Shown piece by piece: positions 23,703 to 35,730 of a DNA stretch of 64,000 nt. Position numbers and translations under genes: made by a program. The notes under the pieces are model-generated. The model did no database searches. It worked only from the letters and a program-made list of their open reading frames with translations, and was not told the origin of the DNA. This stretch comes from Vitis vinifera (taxonomy: Eukaryota > Streptophyta > Magnoliopsida > Vitales > Vitaceae). Location of the stretch: contig NC_081823.1 of NCBI RefSeq assembly GCF_030704535.1, forward strand, positions 7,818,501 to 7,882,500. Direction: 5' to 3'. Numbering within the stretch: the stretch's first letter is position 1; each line of letters opens with the position of its first letter.

Positions 23703-25845
23703 GAGTCTGTTTGGTCGTGTGATTTAAAATTTTGTAACACTGTTTGGCCATTGTTATATGAAAACAATTTTTAAAAACAAAGTGAAATAGAGAACAAGTA
23801 CGAGTTGTTTTCATTGATTTTTAAAAACCAAAGGAAAACATAGAAAATTTTTAAAAATCAAATAAAATTGAGCATAATATCATTTTTTTTCTCTCTCTAT
23901 GATCCAATATTGATACTGTAAATCTTAAAATATGATTTTCTTTTAATTTATACAAGCTTTTTTGAATTTCTTTTAACCTTTTTTAAAATTTTCATTAAGC
24001 AAATAAATTTCAAAACAAATAGAATTTGATAATAAAATTTATTAATTTTTAAAAATAATTTGAAACTCAAAAACCGATCTAATTAATACTAAAAAGTCAT
24101 GAAACTCAATAACATTAGTAAGTCATAGACCAACATTTATTTTACATGTTTGAGGTAGTTTCTTCTTTATATATATATATATATATAAACTCCAAATTAA
24201 GTAATACTTCATGTGTTAGATTTATTGACGAATCTAGTTATTTTTAAAAATAATTTAAAACTCAAATATTGAATCAATTAATACCATAAATTTATGGATT
24301 AAAATTGGTTTAGAATGACTTTATTGTTTCTCTTTTATATAGAATCATTATTTTTTGATTTTTTATTTTTACTAGGCAAATGAATTCTAAATTAAATAAG
24401 ACTTAATGTGTTGGTTTTGATAATAAGTGTAGTAATTTTTAAAAATAATTTAAAATTCAAATAGTAAACCAATTAATACTAGAAATTTATAGACAAAAAT
24501 TGGTCTAGAACGACTTTATTTTTTATTTTTTGTTTTTTGTTTTTACATAAAATTTTTATTTTTTGATTTTTTTACTAGGCAAATGAACTTCAAATTAAAT
24601 AAGACTTAATGTGTTGGATTCGTTAATGAGTTTAGTAATTTTTAAAAATAACTTAAAACTCAAATAATGATCCAATTAATACTAGAAATTTAGAGACAAA
24701 AATTAGTTTAAAATGACTATGCATTTTTTTTTCTTTTACATAGAATCATTATTATTAAAATGAGTTCCAAATTAAACAAGACTTAATGTGTTGAATTCAT
24801 TAACAAGTTTAATCATTTTTAAAAATAATTTAAAATTCAAATAATAAATTTATTAATACAAAAAAATTATGGATAAAAAATGGTTCATAATGACTTTGTT
24901 ATTTTTTTTTTACACATAATTATATATTTTTTTAAAATTTTACACTATAAAAATGAGTTTTAAATTAAGTGATACTTTGTATTAAATTTATTAATGAATT
25001 TAACCATTTTTAAAAATAATTTGAAACTCAAAAAATAGATTTAATCATTAAAAAAAAATAATACATCAAAATTGATATATTATGAGTCATGACCTTATTG
25101 TTTCTCCTATATAAATAAATATATTTTTTTAATTTAGGTAAATACATTATAAATTAAGCAAGATATAATTAATAATTTAATATAATTTTTAAGAATAATT
25201 TTGATTAAGCATGACCTTACTGTCTTGCTTAATTCATAATTTAAATTCTTTAATGTTTTTTTTTTAATTTTTAAGAATAGTTTTGAATTAAAATAAATTA
25301 TACATATTAAATAAAAATATTTGACTCATTTATATATTAAAAAATTTAAACTTTATTTATTATTCATTTTAAACAAAAGGCTATTAAAAATCATTATGTT
25401 AGGTTATTATTATTCATTTTTAATCAAAAAAACTTAGTAAGATTTAATATCCTTATATTTCTAACATATACTAAAATAGTATATTTAAAAATATATATAT
25501 ATATATATATAATTTAATATTTTATTATAATATTATTATTATTCATATTTTACTAAAAAATATTTTTTAATTACAAAAATATTTTTATTTGTAATAAAGC
25601 TTGAATTAAATTTAATTTATATTATATGAATTGAATTTGCAATGTTTTTACAAAACTAAATCAAAAAAAATATTTTTAAAAATAATTTATTCAAACAATT
25701 TTTTTGTTTTTATTTTTAAAAATTGTTTTTAAAAACAACTTGTCAAACACCCTTATTTTTATAAAACACTAAAAAACTGTTTTTTATTTTTAAACTTAAA
25801 AATAATTTCTAAAAATAATTTGCATAAAAATGGCCAAACAGGCCC
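23703..25845. mobile_element. Non-autonomous PIF/Harbinger-like element, 2.14 kb, TAA target duplication
   Basis: The left end GAGTCTGTTTGGTCG and right end (read inward on the minus strand) GGGCCTGTTTGGCCA are inverted repeats of the Tourist/Harbinger pattern, flanked by TAA at 23700-23702 and at 25846-25848. The next inward bases (a second TGTTTGGCCATTGTTAT at about 23743 on the left, CCATTTTTATGC on the right) are also related. The interior has no coding sequence and consists largely of the tandem satellite below. A 3-bp duplication in A/T-rich DNA is weak evidence by itself; the end sequences carry the call. Confidence 0.65.
24188..25235. repeat. Tandem satellite with units of about 180-205 bp
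   Basis: Five to six head-to-tail copies start near 24188, 24380, 24587, 24764, 24955 and (partial) 25145. Each contains, in order, TTCAAATTAAATAAGACTTA, ATGTGTTGGATT, AGTAATTTTTAAAAATAA, AACTCAAATA, CCAATTAATACTAGAAATTT and AATGACTTTATT, then a T-rich run and ACTAGGCAAATG. A more diverged unit can be traced near 24000. Spacing varies through the T-rich run. The array lies wholly inside the 23703-25845 element. Confidence 0.85.
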
Positions 25846-25848
25846 TAA

Positions 25849-27297
25849 ATCTCACTCTTATGATTTTGTTACCTCGTGTCTCCGTTCTTGTTATCATATA
25901 CCAAACACATCCTAAGAGTAGACCAAATGGTTCAAATAATAGAGTGAAGGATTATGGCTGCTAAATTTATCTGTAATATCATCTTTTAAGTTGTCTAATA
26001 GTAAGATAAGATAAGCATAGGAGATTTCTAACCTCTCTTAAAATCTAAGAGAGCTTCAATTGCTTGCTTGAGAAAAAAAATATCCAGAAGAATTTCTAAG
26101 TGTGAACATCCAATTTTTTCCAAGGAAAAATGGGTTCTTCGTCATTTGATTTTCACCCTCAATCAATTGCTTTTCAAAGGTCATCGTCATTCATCAATGC
26201 TCTCAATTCAAATATACCCTTAAGAAACTTCAAGGTTGACTTGACCCATGCCTTTGGAATCATTCCAAGGAGGTCCACCTTCAATTCCTGTGACTTTTCA
26301 TTTCTTTGATGATTTTCACGTATATCACTTTTCCTTAATCATAAATTTGTATCCGAGCGATCCTAAATTTAGATTAAATCCTAGATGTTTGTTTCAATCA
26401 AATTAATTAACCAAAAAAAAAAAAAAACCAGCATACCCATGTGACAATGCAACATCAACTGGCACAAAATATCATGCCCCGTATGTGTTATCTATCATCC
26501 CTGTCCATTCTCTACGTGAATCTGATAATTTTTTTTATCTATATGTGTAATGGAATCGGAATTTTATCGATTGTTATGTAATCTATTTTCATCATAATAT
26601 ATTTGATATCATGTGTTGCCGATTAGGCGATAAATTTAAAATATTTTTAATCTATTTTTAATATTCTTAAATATTTTTTAAAAATTAATTTGATTGATAA
26701 TATGTTATTTTTAATATATGTATAATTATTTTTTAATTATTAAAAAAATTATATTATATTATAAAAAAATCTATTTTTAAAAACAATTGATAACCAAAAT
26801 TTTTTATATTTTATATTTTCAAAAACAAAAAATTGTGATTAGAAAAAGTTCCCAAACACAACGAATTAATGTTTTCATCATGAAGTGAATGCCATCTTTT
26901 TATGAAAATTCTCAAATAAAAGAAGCAATTGAAGAAACAATCAATTATCAACTTCCCAATGTTAACAACACCAAGTTTTGACCAGTAACCCCAGAGATGG
27001 TGCAGAATGGAAGGAGATCACAAAAGCATGCATGTGGAGGGCAGCCCAAATTTTTGTTTCAAGAAGACAATTTTCTTTCATTGATTTTTCAGACCATTGA
27101 CCTATTTTAGTTATCAATTGATCTATTTATTGTAATTACAACTGCTTTGATTAGCTAACTTCCTAATTGAATTGATTCCTAACTAAATTTTTGTTATAGC
27201 TCAACACGCAGCTATTGTTAAATATAATGTAAAATAGCATTTATATCCATCTTTAAATCAATTATTTTTTTTATTTTTAATTTTTATCTTCCTTTAT
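25849..27297. other. Gene-free stretch between the ARM paralogs
   Basis: No supportable gene. A/T-simple sequence, with slightly more complex text at 25860-26330 that has no frame worth naming. Confidence 0.45.
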
Positions 27298-27660
27298 GAT
27301 ATCCTACATCAGATAGGAGAGTTATATAAATATGAACTCCTTTTAATCATATAGACATGTTTTAAAACCGTAAGAGCCCCTTAAGTGTAGAACGAATAAT
27401 ATCTACATGATTGAGTATAATTTGTCATAAATGATATCAAAATCAATCATCGATCTTGGTATGAGAATTTGTTTAGCCTCGTGAGAAATATTTGTCTGCA
27501 CGAGGAATGTTTATGATATCTCATATTGGATAAAAGATAAAGTTTCTGACGTTATATAAGTATGAACTCCTTTTAACTATGTAGATGCGTTTTAAAATAG
27601 TTCATTGAACTCAAAATGGACAATATTTACACGATTGAATACGGATCCTTACATCTTCAT
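27298..27660. mobile_element. Two diverged direct copies of a TRIM/LTR-like motif
   Basis: Copy 1 (about 27298-27420) and copy 2 (about 27510-27655) share TTATATAAGTATGAACTCC, TTTTAACTATGTAGA, GCGTTTTAAAA and GGACAATATYTACAYGATTGA in the same order. This string set is familiar from short LTR-type (TRIM-like) repeats of many plant genomes. The copies are well diverged, so the element is old. Exact ends are not determined. Confidence 0.45.
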
Positions 27661-28150
27661 CCATGTTCCTTCTAGTTTCTTCTAGTGTAACCACTAATTT
27701 TAGAGAAAACTAATCAAGATATAAAATTTAATGTCTTGAAATAAATTAGACAAAAAAGTAGATGCAGGTGTTAACCAAAAAATTAAGATCATTGAGGTAC
27801 TCAATAAAAAAAATATATATAAAACGTTTTCTAATGAAGATGAATGAAACCTCAAATCCCAAAAGTTGTTGAGACTTGACAAATCCAATACAAAAAGTCA
27901 TGGGGTGGATCTACTTCTAACCCCTCTTTTACTTCTCTCATTAATAAACATGATCTCATCACCCATTTTCAATGCACACCGGTTGTGGCATCCATTCTCA
28001 TCTTTGAACCTTTTCTTCTTATAGATATTGATCCTTACCTATGACAAAAAATTTCATTCACTAAATCATCAATATTTTACCATCTCAATGCTCATCAATT
28101 TTGAGATGCACCCCATCCCATAACACATTTTAATCATGAGTGACCCTGGG

Positions 28151-28408
28151 TTATGTTTGATTGTCGGAAAATGGGAAAAAAAATAAGGAAAGAAAATAAA
28201 AAATAAATAAATAAAGATAAAATAAATAAACTTAAAGTCAATAAATTATTTTTATATATTATTTTAAAATAAACTTTCAACTTATTTTAATTATATTTGA
28301 TTTTTTTTTTCATATTTTCTATAATACAATCAAATACAAAAAAAAAAAAAAAAATCATTTCTTTAACATTTTTTTTTCATTCTTTAATACTTTCCAAGAA
28401 TCAAACAA
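28151..28408. mobile_element. Possible small MITE
   Basis: ATGTTTGATTGTCGGAAA at the left and, read inward on the minus strand, GATTGTTTGATTCTTGGAAA at the right form an imperfect inverted pair, with TTA next to both ends. The middle is A/T-simple. The ends are offset by a few bases, so this is a weak call. Confidence 0.35.
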
Positions 28409-28872
28409 TCTTAATATCGAATATTAAATAAAAAATAACAAAAATTTTTCTAAAGAAGGAGGATTACAATCATACCAATTCCGGGTCGGGAAAATTGATT
28501 ACGTCTAACATTTTTAAATAAATAAGTACAAGTGTTGATATCATAACAAAATTAAATGAATGATGTTAACATATTTTTAAATCACATATATCTCTTTCCT
28601 AATACCAAACCTCAAAAAGGAGATTAGTATAATTCATTAATTTGTTCTAAATATTTTATAGGTTTTTATTTTTATTTTTTCTTTTGAGAGTTTTAAGACC
28701 AACCTTTCTTGTTTTTACAGTTTATTTTTATTTAGTCCCAAGAATTTTTGAAAAAAACAACTCTGGTCAACTTTCTTCTTCTATCCATTTTGTCATGGAT
28801 TCAGACCTAATCCTACACCTTTTAGTCAACTTAATGTGAAGATGCAAATTCTTCCATATTCAGATTTCAGAC

Positions 28873-28882
28873 TTTTATAAGG
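28873..28882 (+). promoter_or_regulatory. Possible TATA element of ARM gene 2
   Basis: TTTTATAAGG lies about 300 bases before the leader-intron donor. It is only a weak match, and homology with the leader of ARM gene 1 begins further downstream (about 29040), so the two promoters are not recognisably the same sequence. Confidence 0.25.
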
Positions 28883-29171
28883 AAGAGTGACCCGGAGAAA
28901 TGCACCACGATTAATTTTTCTTGAGTCATACGCTTGGGAGAGGCTGTTCCAACACAAATCTCTGAGCTAAATGAAACAGGCCCCTTGCTCTCTGTTTTCA
29001 ATCGTGGGGAAAACTGGAAAAGTTCATGGGTAATATCCTCTAATCAGATTTCATCATCATCTTAATCATAAACTTTATATACATAGGTGATCAGAGGCAC
29101 TCTTGGTTGGTTTAATTCCGCCGAGTCATCGAGCCATCCTGTAAATTTGCAGATTGTTCATCACCTCTAAG

Positions 29172-29520
29172 GTATGTGTTAATGATTTTCACTAGTTTTT
29201 TATATGCCAGACTGCCCATTAAGAGACTCTGTTCGGTTCTTGAGAAACTTGCATGAAACACAGAATGAAAGAAGGAAGAATTTTGAATCTTATGGTTTCC
29301 AAATAATGGAAGAACCGTCTTGGTTGAATTGTCTAGTTCAATTTGGGTAAATTCTGTGGGAGTTCCTCTGTTTTCTCCGGTCCCAGATGATGGGGCAGCC
29401 AAACAGAGCTTATAGGTTGAACTAGCTAAAAGTAGAACTGTTTCACGATCATGATTTCGAAAACTTACCTGGTAAATTCTCGAATTGCACCTTCATTTCA
29501 TATTTCATTTGTTTTGACAG
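29172..29520 (+). other. Leader (5' UTR) intron of ARM gene 2
   Basis: A 349-bp intron with donor AAG/GTATGTGTT and acceptor TTTTGACAG, homologous in position and border sequence to the leader intron of ARM gene 1. Exon 1 also aligns (GATCAGAGGCAC versus GATCCGAGGCAC). Confidence 0.75.
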
Positions 29521-29574
29521 TAATTGATCGATACAATTGTTTCATCTTTTCAAGTGTTTGAATAATTCTCTGGA

Positions 29575-30990
29575 ATGGATCAGCCGGAAGCAAAGCAACA
29601 AAAGATGAGTTTGGATTGGGAAGAGTCATTTAACCTTTTTGAAGAAGCGGTTGCTTCTGAGAGTACTGCTATGCAAATTCAAGCCATAATCAAGGTCGCC
29701 CAGCTTTCTAATTATGCACCGGACAATGTACTAACACGTGCGGTGCCAATCCTCACACAGCTTCTTGGCGGTAGCTCCAGTCCATTGGTTCAAGAAGCCG
29801 CTGCTTATTGCTTAAAATGCATAGCCCATCAAGGTGATCTGGATGATCGGTTGGCAACACTCATTGGGCAGTCTGGTGCTATTCCTATTACACTCAGACT
29901 GTTGCAGCATTCCCACGGTGGCCTTCAGGGAGTTCTAGTGAAATTTCTTTGGAGCATTGTTACATTTGGTACACACAATAGGGTAATCGTAGTTAGAAAT
30001 GGTGGATTGGAGGTCATAATCAATATGTTAGGGTCATGCGTGGGTAGTACGAGGCGGCACTTGTTAGAGATATTAAGCGCATTGGTGTGGTTGAGAGAGG
30101 TGAGGAGGGTCATAACCAGTCCAGAAGGCCTTCAGTTTCTTGTTGAGGCGGTCAAGTTCGGTGGCATGGCCTCTAGGGAAAGGGCTGCTTATGCGGTGGG
30201 GTCGCTTGGAGTGGCAAGAAGCGCTAGGACTGTGCTTGTTGATTTGGGAGCAATGCAGGCGCTTATGGAGTTGCTCAGAGAGGGAGACATCTCGGCAAAA
30301 TTGGTAGCTGGCAATGCACTGGGGGTGATCTCAGCGAACGTGGACTGCATCAGGCCACTTGCTCAAGCCGGGGCTATTCCTTTGTACGCAGAGCTGCTCC
30401 GGGGAGCAGAGCCCGTGGGGAAGGAGATTGCGGAGGATGTGTTTTGTGTCTTGGCTATTGCAGAAGTGAATGCAGTCTCAATCGCTCAGCACTTGGCGCA
30501 AATCCTTAGAGAAAACGATGATATTGCCAAGGCTGCAGCTGCCGAAATTTTAGGCCATCTCTCGAGATACAAACATTCAGTGCCCTTTATCACAAACTCT
30601 GGTGCGATTCCGGTTCTTGTTGAGCTTCTGAGGCAGGGGAGTGATGAAGTGAAAGAGAAGGCATCAGGGGCCATTGCTCAGTTGAGCTATAATGCAGGAG
30701 ACCGAGCAGCCCTAGCGGACGCCGGCGCAATTCCGATTCTGATGGATTTATTGGGTGATGATCAATCAGAGGAGCTAAGAAATAAAGCTGCAGAAGCTCT
30801 CATCAGTTTTTCTGAAGACCCTTCACAGCGTGACAGAATATCTGAGGCATTCAACATTACTTCATTCCAGGACATCCACAACAGACTGGCACAGCTTCGT
30901 GCTCCCGATAATAATGGCGAGCAAATGGCCAGACCTTCGAGACAGATGATGAGCATGGAGCAGCTTCCTTGGGACCCTAATATTCTCTAA
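29575..30990 (+). CDS. Armadillo-repeat protein, paralog 2 (471 aa)
   Basis: A single coding exon, tandem paralog of the gene at 21816. Compared with it there is a ten-residue N-terminal extension (MDQPEAKQQK) and single- or few-residue insertions, for instance an extra residue at GDLDDRLA, an extra residue at GDDQSEE and NNGEQ near the C-terminus. The ARM repeats are intact. The same landmark helices (AGAIPLYAELLRG, NSGAIPVLVELLRQ, DAGAIPILMDLLGD) and the terminal MSMEQLPWDPNIL are present. No other domain is seen, so a scaffold or adaptor role is inferred from the fold only. Third-position G/C is visibly higher than in paralog 1 (GCG, GCC, CGG codons), so the two copies have drifted in composition. 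The frame is open throughout and both copies look functional. Confidence 0.92.
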   Translation: MDQPEAKQQKMSLDWEESFNLFEEAVASESTAMQIQAIIKVAQLSNYAPDNVLTRAVPILTQLLGGSSSPLVQEAAAYCLKCIAHQGDLDDRLATLIGQSGAIPITLRLLQHSHGGLQGVLVKFLWSIVTFGTHNRVIVVRNGGLEVIINMLGSCVGSTRRHLLEILSALVWLREVRRVITSPEGLQFLVEAVKFGGMASRERAAYAVGSLGVARSARTVLVDLGAMQALMELLREGDISAKLVAGNALGVISANVDCIRPLAQAGAIPLYAELLRGAEPVGKEIAEDVFCVLAIAEVNAVSIAQHLAQILRENDDIAKAAAAEILGHLSRYKHSVPFITNSGAIPVLVELLRQGSDEVKEKASGAIAQLSYNAGDRAALADAGAIPILMDLLGDDQSEELRNKAAEALISFSEDPSQRDRISEAFNITSFQDIHNRLAQLRAPDNNGEQMARPSRQMMSMEQLPWDPNIL

Positions 30991-32344
30991 TTCTATCCCA
31001 TTAATGGAACAATTCACGCCTTTTCATCATTTAATATCATATTACTTTGAAATATAACTTCAGTGTATGCATTTTCTTAAGGGCCGTAGAAAAATGAAAG
31101 TTTCAAATTTCAATTATGATAATTAATTAATTAAAATCAGTATGCCCCATGTGGCAATACCTGCAACATCACGTTATCATGCATGTATCGTGCATGAAGT
31201 TTACGTGATGATTATTATTATTATTATTATTATTTTTGTTTATCCATTCCAATTCTTGCATACAAAGAAATGCAAAAGCCCCCAAGAAAACCAAAATTAA
31301 TTTTTAATATTTGATATTATAAATGGATATATTTTTATATTAAAAGCTAAATTTTGTAAATTAAGTACAAACATATTAGAATTTTTTATTATAAATTTTA
31401 AAATTAAAATATAATAATAAAAATGTAATAATATATACATAATATTTTTTTACAATTTTTTTTTTTAAAAAAAAAATATTTTCAGAAAATAACCAACAAA
31501 TAATGAAAAAATTTGTGTTTTTAATTTTAGAAGTAAAATTTTCAGACATTTTTAAAGCTAAAATATAGCTCCAAACCTTGCTTTTAGTTTCAGGGTGCTT
31601 TTAAAAGCCGAAAGGTGCGGCAGCAAGCGCTATACCTCCTGTTTTTAGGGGTATTAAAAATATTGATCATAAGCTCGAGGTGCCACCATAATGAAAGCAA
31701 AAAGAAAATGGAGAAGCTGAGGCCACATGCAAGAGGCAGAGGCCATGGTCAGCTTCAAAATTTAACTTGAAGTGCTCTTGAAAAACAACTGCAAAAGTTT
31801 TTTTGAAAAGACAAGTCGACTCTTCACAAGCTCACGAAAAATATCAGTTTTGATTGATATATCATAAAAATAAAATAAAAATTCTATGTTAAAATTTTTT
31901 AGGAAAATAAAAACCAAAATGGAAAATTTGCTCCCTCTAAAAATATAAATTTATTTTATTTTTTTAAAATAAAAAATAATGGCAATTAAATATTATTACC
32001 AAAAAAATATTTACCATTAATTACTAATAAAAATATTAAGATTAAACTAAAATTAAAAAATAAAATCAAGTTATAAGAAGATCTTAAGACACACACCTCT
32101 TCCGTTTGAAAATAACGAAATTCATAATAAAAATGATTAAATCTTTAAGATAATCTTAAGTGTTTTTGATACAAATTGATTAAAATTATTAAAAATTTCT
32201 AATGGTTTTTATTTTTTAATTTTTATTTCATTTGAAATTTTCCTTTAAATGTTGTTGACAATTTTTTTTTTTTTATATATATAAAATATAAAACCTTTTT
32301 AAAAATATTCTTAGTACTAAGATAGGCTTTCTTTGAAACTTGAC
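30991..32344. other. Gene-free stretch after ARM gene 2
   Basis: No gene. An ATT microsatellite lies at about 31209-31232. The remainder is A/T-rich with no recognisable ends or frames. Confidence 0.45.
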
Positions 32345-32571
32345 TTAGGTAATGTTTGTTTTTTGGTTGAATAGAAAAAATCAAAATATTTGACTTTTTT
32401 TATTAAACTAAAAGTACCTTATTAATACTAATCAATATAACTAAAGTGCACTTATTATCAATAAGTTCAGTTTAATTATGTTGGTTGATGTCCATTCATT
32501 ACTTTTAGTTGAGTAGAAAAAACTAAATAATTTGATTTTTTCTATTCAATCAAAAAATAAACACCACTTTA
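32345..32571. mobile_element. Tourist-like MITE A, 221 bp
   Basis: The element spans 32348-32568, flanked by TTA at 32345-32347 and 32569-32571. Left end GGTAATGTTTGTTTTTTGG; right end on the minus strand AGTGGTGTTTATTTTTTGA. The inverted similarity continues inward for about 65 bp (TTGAATAGAAAAAATCAAA, then YTCAACTAAAAGTA), so almost the whole element is a long imperfect hairpin. Non-coding. Confidence 0.75.
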
Positions 32572-32865
32572 GTTAATAATTATTATCTTGTTTTCTTATT
32601 AAAGGAGTCATTTTAAGGTTTTATATTTCCTTTTTTTATTTAAAAAATAAAATAAAATAATTGATGATTCCAAAAATTATTTTTCAAAGATAAAAAAAAA
32701 TATTTCTTTAATAAAAGACTATCATCATAGAATGAAAATACACATAAAAAATATAGGCCTTAACACTCATTTCCTATTAACATCACATAAAAGGAAAATT
32801 GCAATATTTTCCTTGTATGCAATTTCCAATGGTCCGATTTTTAAAACCGTGCTTGCAATTCCCAT

Positions 32866-33700
32866 GGTTACTTTTTTGGTCAATCGCCCAATTGATCTAT
32901 TATTTTGGAACTTGTATCTAATAGCCAATTTGAGTAGGAAACACCTAATTAAAACTTTTGAGCAACACTTATTCAAGGCTTTTGAACTTCATTCATGAGC
33001 TTTAAAACTATTGAATATCAATCATATCATCACAAAAGGTGTCATCAATTCATTTTTAAGTGTTTTTATACCAAAATTTGTAAATCATTCTTTGTGCACT
33101 TTGAGCTTAGCAACTTAGTATCATTTTATTCAATCCTAAGCTAGGTGTTATAAATTAGTGTGATTAACTAAAAAATGTTGAGCCAATTGCAATGTTGGCC
33201 CAAATGGGGATGACAACTCATTATCATTATGGTTAAACAAAACTTGGCCAATTCTTAGAGAATCAAACGATTTGTCCGATTCGATGGTCCAATTGTCGGT
33301 TTGAACAATTGAGCACTAGTCCAACTCATAAATAGTTCAATCCAACCAATCAAACTAAAAAGACCACATTTTGATGGTTCGATTAGTCAGTTTTGGTTTT
33401 CAAAACTTTGTCTATTATTCTTAGTAGTTAGTTTTCTAGTCAATCGCTTGATTGATCAATTATATTAGAACTTGTATCTAATGACTAGTTTGAACAACAA
33501 ATGCCTATTGAAGGCTATTGAACTTCGTTAATGAGCTTTAAAACTATTGAATATCAATCATATCATTATAAAGAGTGCCTTCAATTCGTTTTTTTTTTAG
33601 TGTATTTAAACCAAAACCCATAAATCCTTCTTAGTACACTTTGAATTTAGCAACCTATTGCCATTCTATTAAATCCTAAGTTAGGTATTACAATCTATTA
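32866..33700. repeat. Pair of direct repeats of about 270-280 bp, offset about 565 bp
   Basis: Copy 1 at about 32877-33155 and copy 2 at about 33432-33695 share GTCAATCGC, GAACTTGTATCTAAT, CATGAGCTTTAAAACTATTG (TAATGAGC in copy 2), AATATCAATCATATCAT and CAATCCTAAGCTAGGT in order, with many substitutions. Between them lie sequences with GGTCCAATTGTCGGTTTG and TCGATTAGTCAGTTTTGG. This could be a local duplication or the two ends of an old element; neither TG..CA ends nor coding remains are visible. Confidence 0.6.
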
Positions 33701-34545
33701 TGAAACAATCATTGTCTTGCTTAGGAGATGGAGTTGGTTGAGTGTTTAGGAGGACACATAGGATTGTAAAATTCCATTGGAACCTCAAATCAAGTGTACA
33801 AGACTTCAAAAGAACTTTAGTTAAGAAAGCTCTTGGATTTGTGGAAAAGCTTCAAGCTTGGGAATGAGATGGAGGAAGTGATCATGGGTAGTTATTAATC
33901 AAAGTATAGATCATCATTTATACCAATGCCAGCAATAAAAATTAGAATTTTGGATCAAATTAAGCTGCAAACAAAATATAAGTTATAGACATCTTTTGAA
34001 ACTATTGTTTAGAGTATAATTTTTTTTCTTTAAATTAATTTGAAACTATATTTTGAAAATGTGGTTTTTATAGAAATTAAAAACCGTGATTTTTATAAAA
34101 ATTAAATATTGCAATTTTAAAATACGATTTCCAAATATGTACTAAAACCATAATTTTAATATATAGTTTCAATCATATTTTTTGACAAAAATATATATAT
34201 ATATATATATATAAAAGATAAAGTACATAGAGATCATTTTCAAGAATTTTGAACAATTATTTTAAAATAAGCCCTAGATGATTATTTTAATGCTGAAAAT
34301 TTGGTTAAAATCAAAACTTTAAACTATAATATAGATTGGTAATTTTTTGATAAGACACTATCAATAAGGTATTATGTCATATGATGTTTTTAAAACTTAT
34401 TTTTTTGTACCTTTATAATTTACTTTCATTTGTTTATATCTTTATTCAATAACTTATATTTTATCGTGTATGTTCATTGGTCTGGATGTAGAGTTTGATA
34501 GGTACCTATTTTGTATTTTAACATTTTTCCTAAATATTATTAGAC
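33701..34545. other. Gene-free stretch
   Basis: No gene. A TA microsatellite lies at about 34191-34213. Confidence 0.45.
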
Positions 34546-34830
34546 TTAGGTGGTGTTTGGATTTTTTTACTTAATTCTAAATAGAACTTTAATGTTTAAT
34601 AGTATTAAGTATTATGTTGTTTTTTTTAATAGTTTATTTTTATTAAACATTAAAAATTAAAGAAAAACCAACATATTACTTTTTTTATTTAAAAAAAATC
34701 AAATATTTTGATTTTTTTTATTCAACAAAAAACTTATAATAAATCATGAAAAAAATAGAAAAACAAACAACTTAAAATTTAAAAACAAATGGTTTTCAAC
34801 AAAATACTAAAAAAGACAAACACTCTCTTA
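34546..34830. mobile_element. Tourist-like MITE B, 279 bp
   Basis: The element spans 34549-34827 between TTA at 34546-34548 and TTA at 34828-34830. Left end GGTGGTGTTTGGATTTTTT; right end on the minus strand GAGAGTGTTTGTCTTTTTT. The ends resemble MITE A about 2.2 kb away, so they probably belong to one family. Confidence 0.65.
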
Positions 34831-35730
34831 GTCTTTACTTAATATTATTTAAGATTTTAGGTTAAATATAATTTAATATGATATTAGAGTTAATTTCTTT
34901 TTTAGTTAAAATAAAATTAAAAATTGGCCTTAACAAAGCCATCGGTTTTGCCCACACTATAACTCAGCACAATGGATCATCACTTGAGTGATTGATTATT
35001 GGCCAATGAAATCACTTTATGCCATGTGATTTTCAAAGTCTCAAAGCATGGTTTAGTCTCGTCTTAAAATGCATATTATCTTATATACTAATATTCATTA
35101 TTTTTATATTTTTAAGAAAAAATATCAAATTATATTATATCATATATTTTTTATTTTTTTAAAAAATATATATATAATTTTTTGTTTTTTTTTTATATCT
35201 TGAAATTTTGTCTTATTTATTATTTAAATTTTCATATAAATACATTAAAAAAAAGTTTTTTTTTAAAAAAAATATTACATATGGGTTTTGAATTATACAA
35301 ACCGATCAACTTGAGTCTAACTTAAATAGCCTAAACTCAACCTAGATTTAGAAAAATGAAATTAGTTTGGGCTTACATTAAGCACCCCGAGTTAGAGGTC
35401 GGATTAAGTTTGAAGTGATTGTTTCTTAATTTGAGTTGAATTCAGGTTAGTCATTAACCCACTCAAGTTACAACACTGTATGACATGTAATTTTTTGTAA
35501 ATTCAAACGCGTTTTGTTACATGTTTGTTTAACAGGCTAGAGTAGCATTGCTCAATAAGAATTTTTTTGAAGTGAAAATTTTGCTCTGCTTGCTTGGTTG
35601 CTGAGAAATAGCAGGAAAAGGAGCCAGAAGGGGGGAAATTTCTCCCCACATTTGTCAGGAATCAAAAGGAGGTAGGCCGAAGCACAGGTTGGTGGCCCAA
35701 AAGTACTAATCCAGTAAAGGTATCACAGTC
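34831..35730. other. Gene-free stretch
   Basis: No supportable gene. A/T-rich to about 35270, then ordinary intergenic sequence. Confidence 0.45.
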
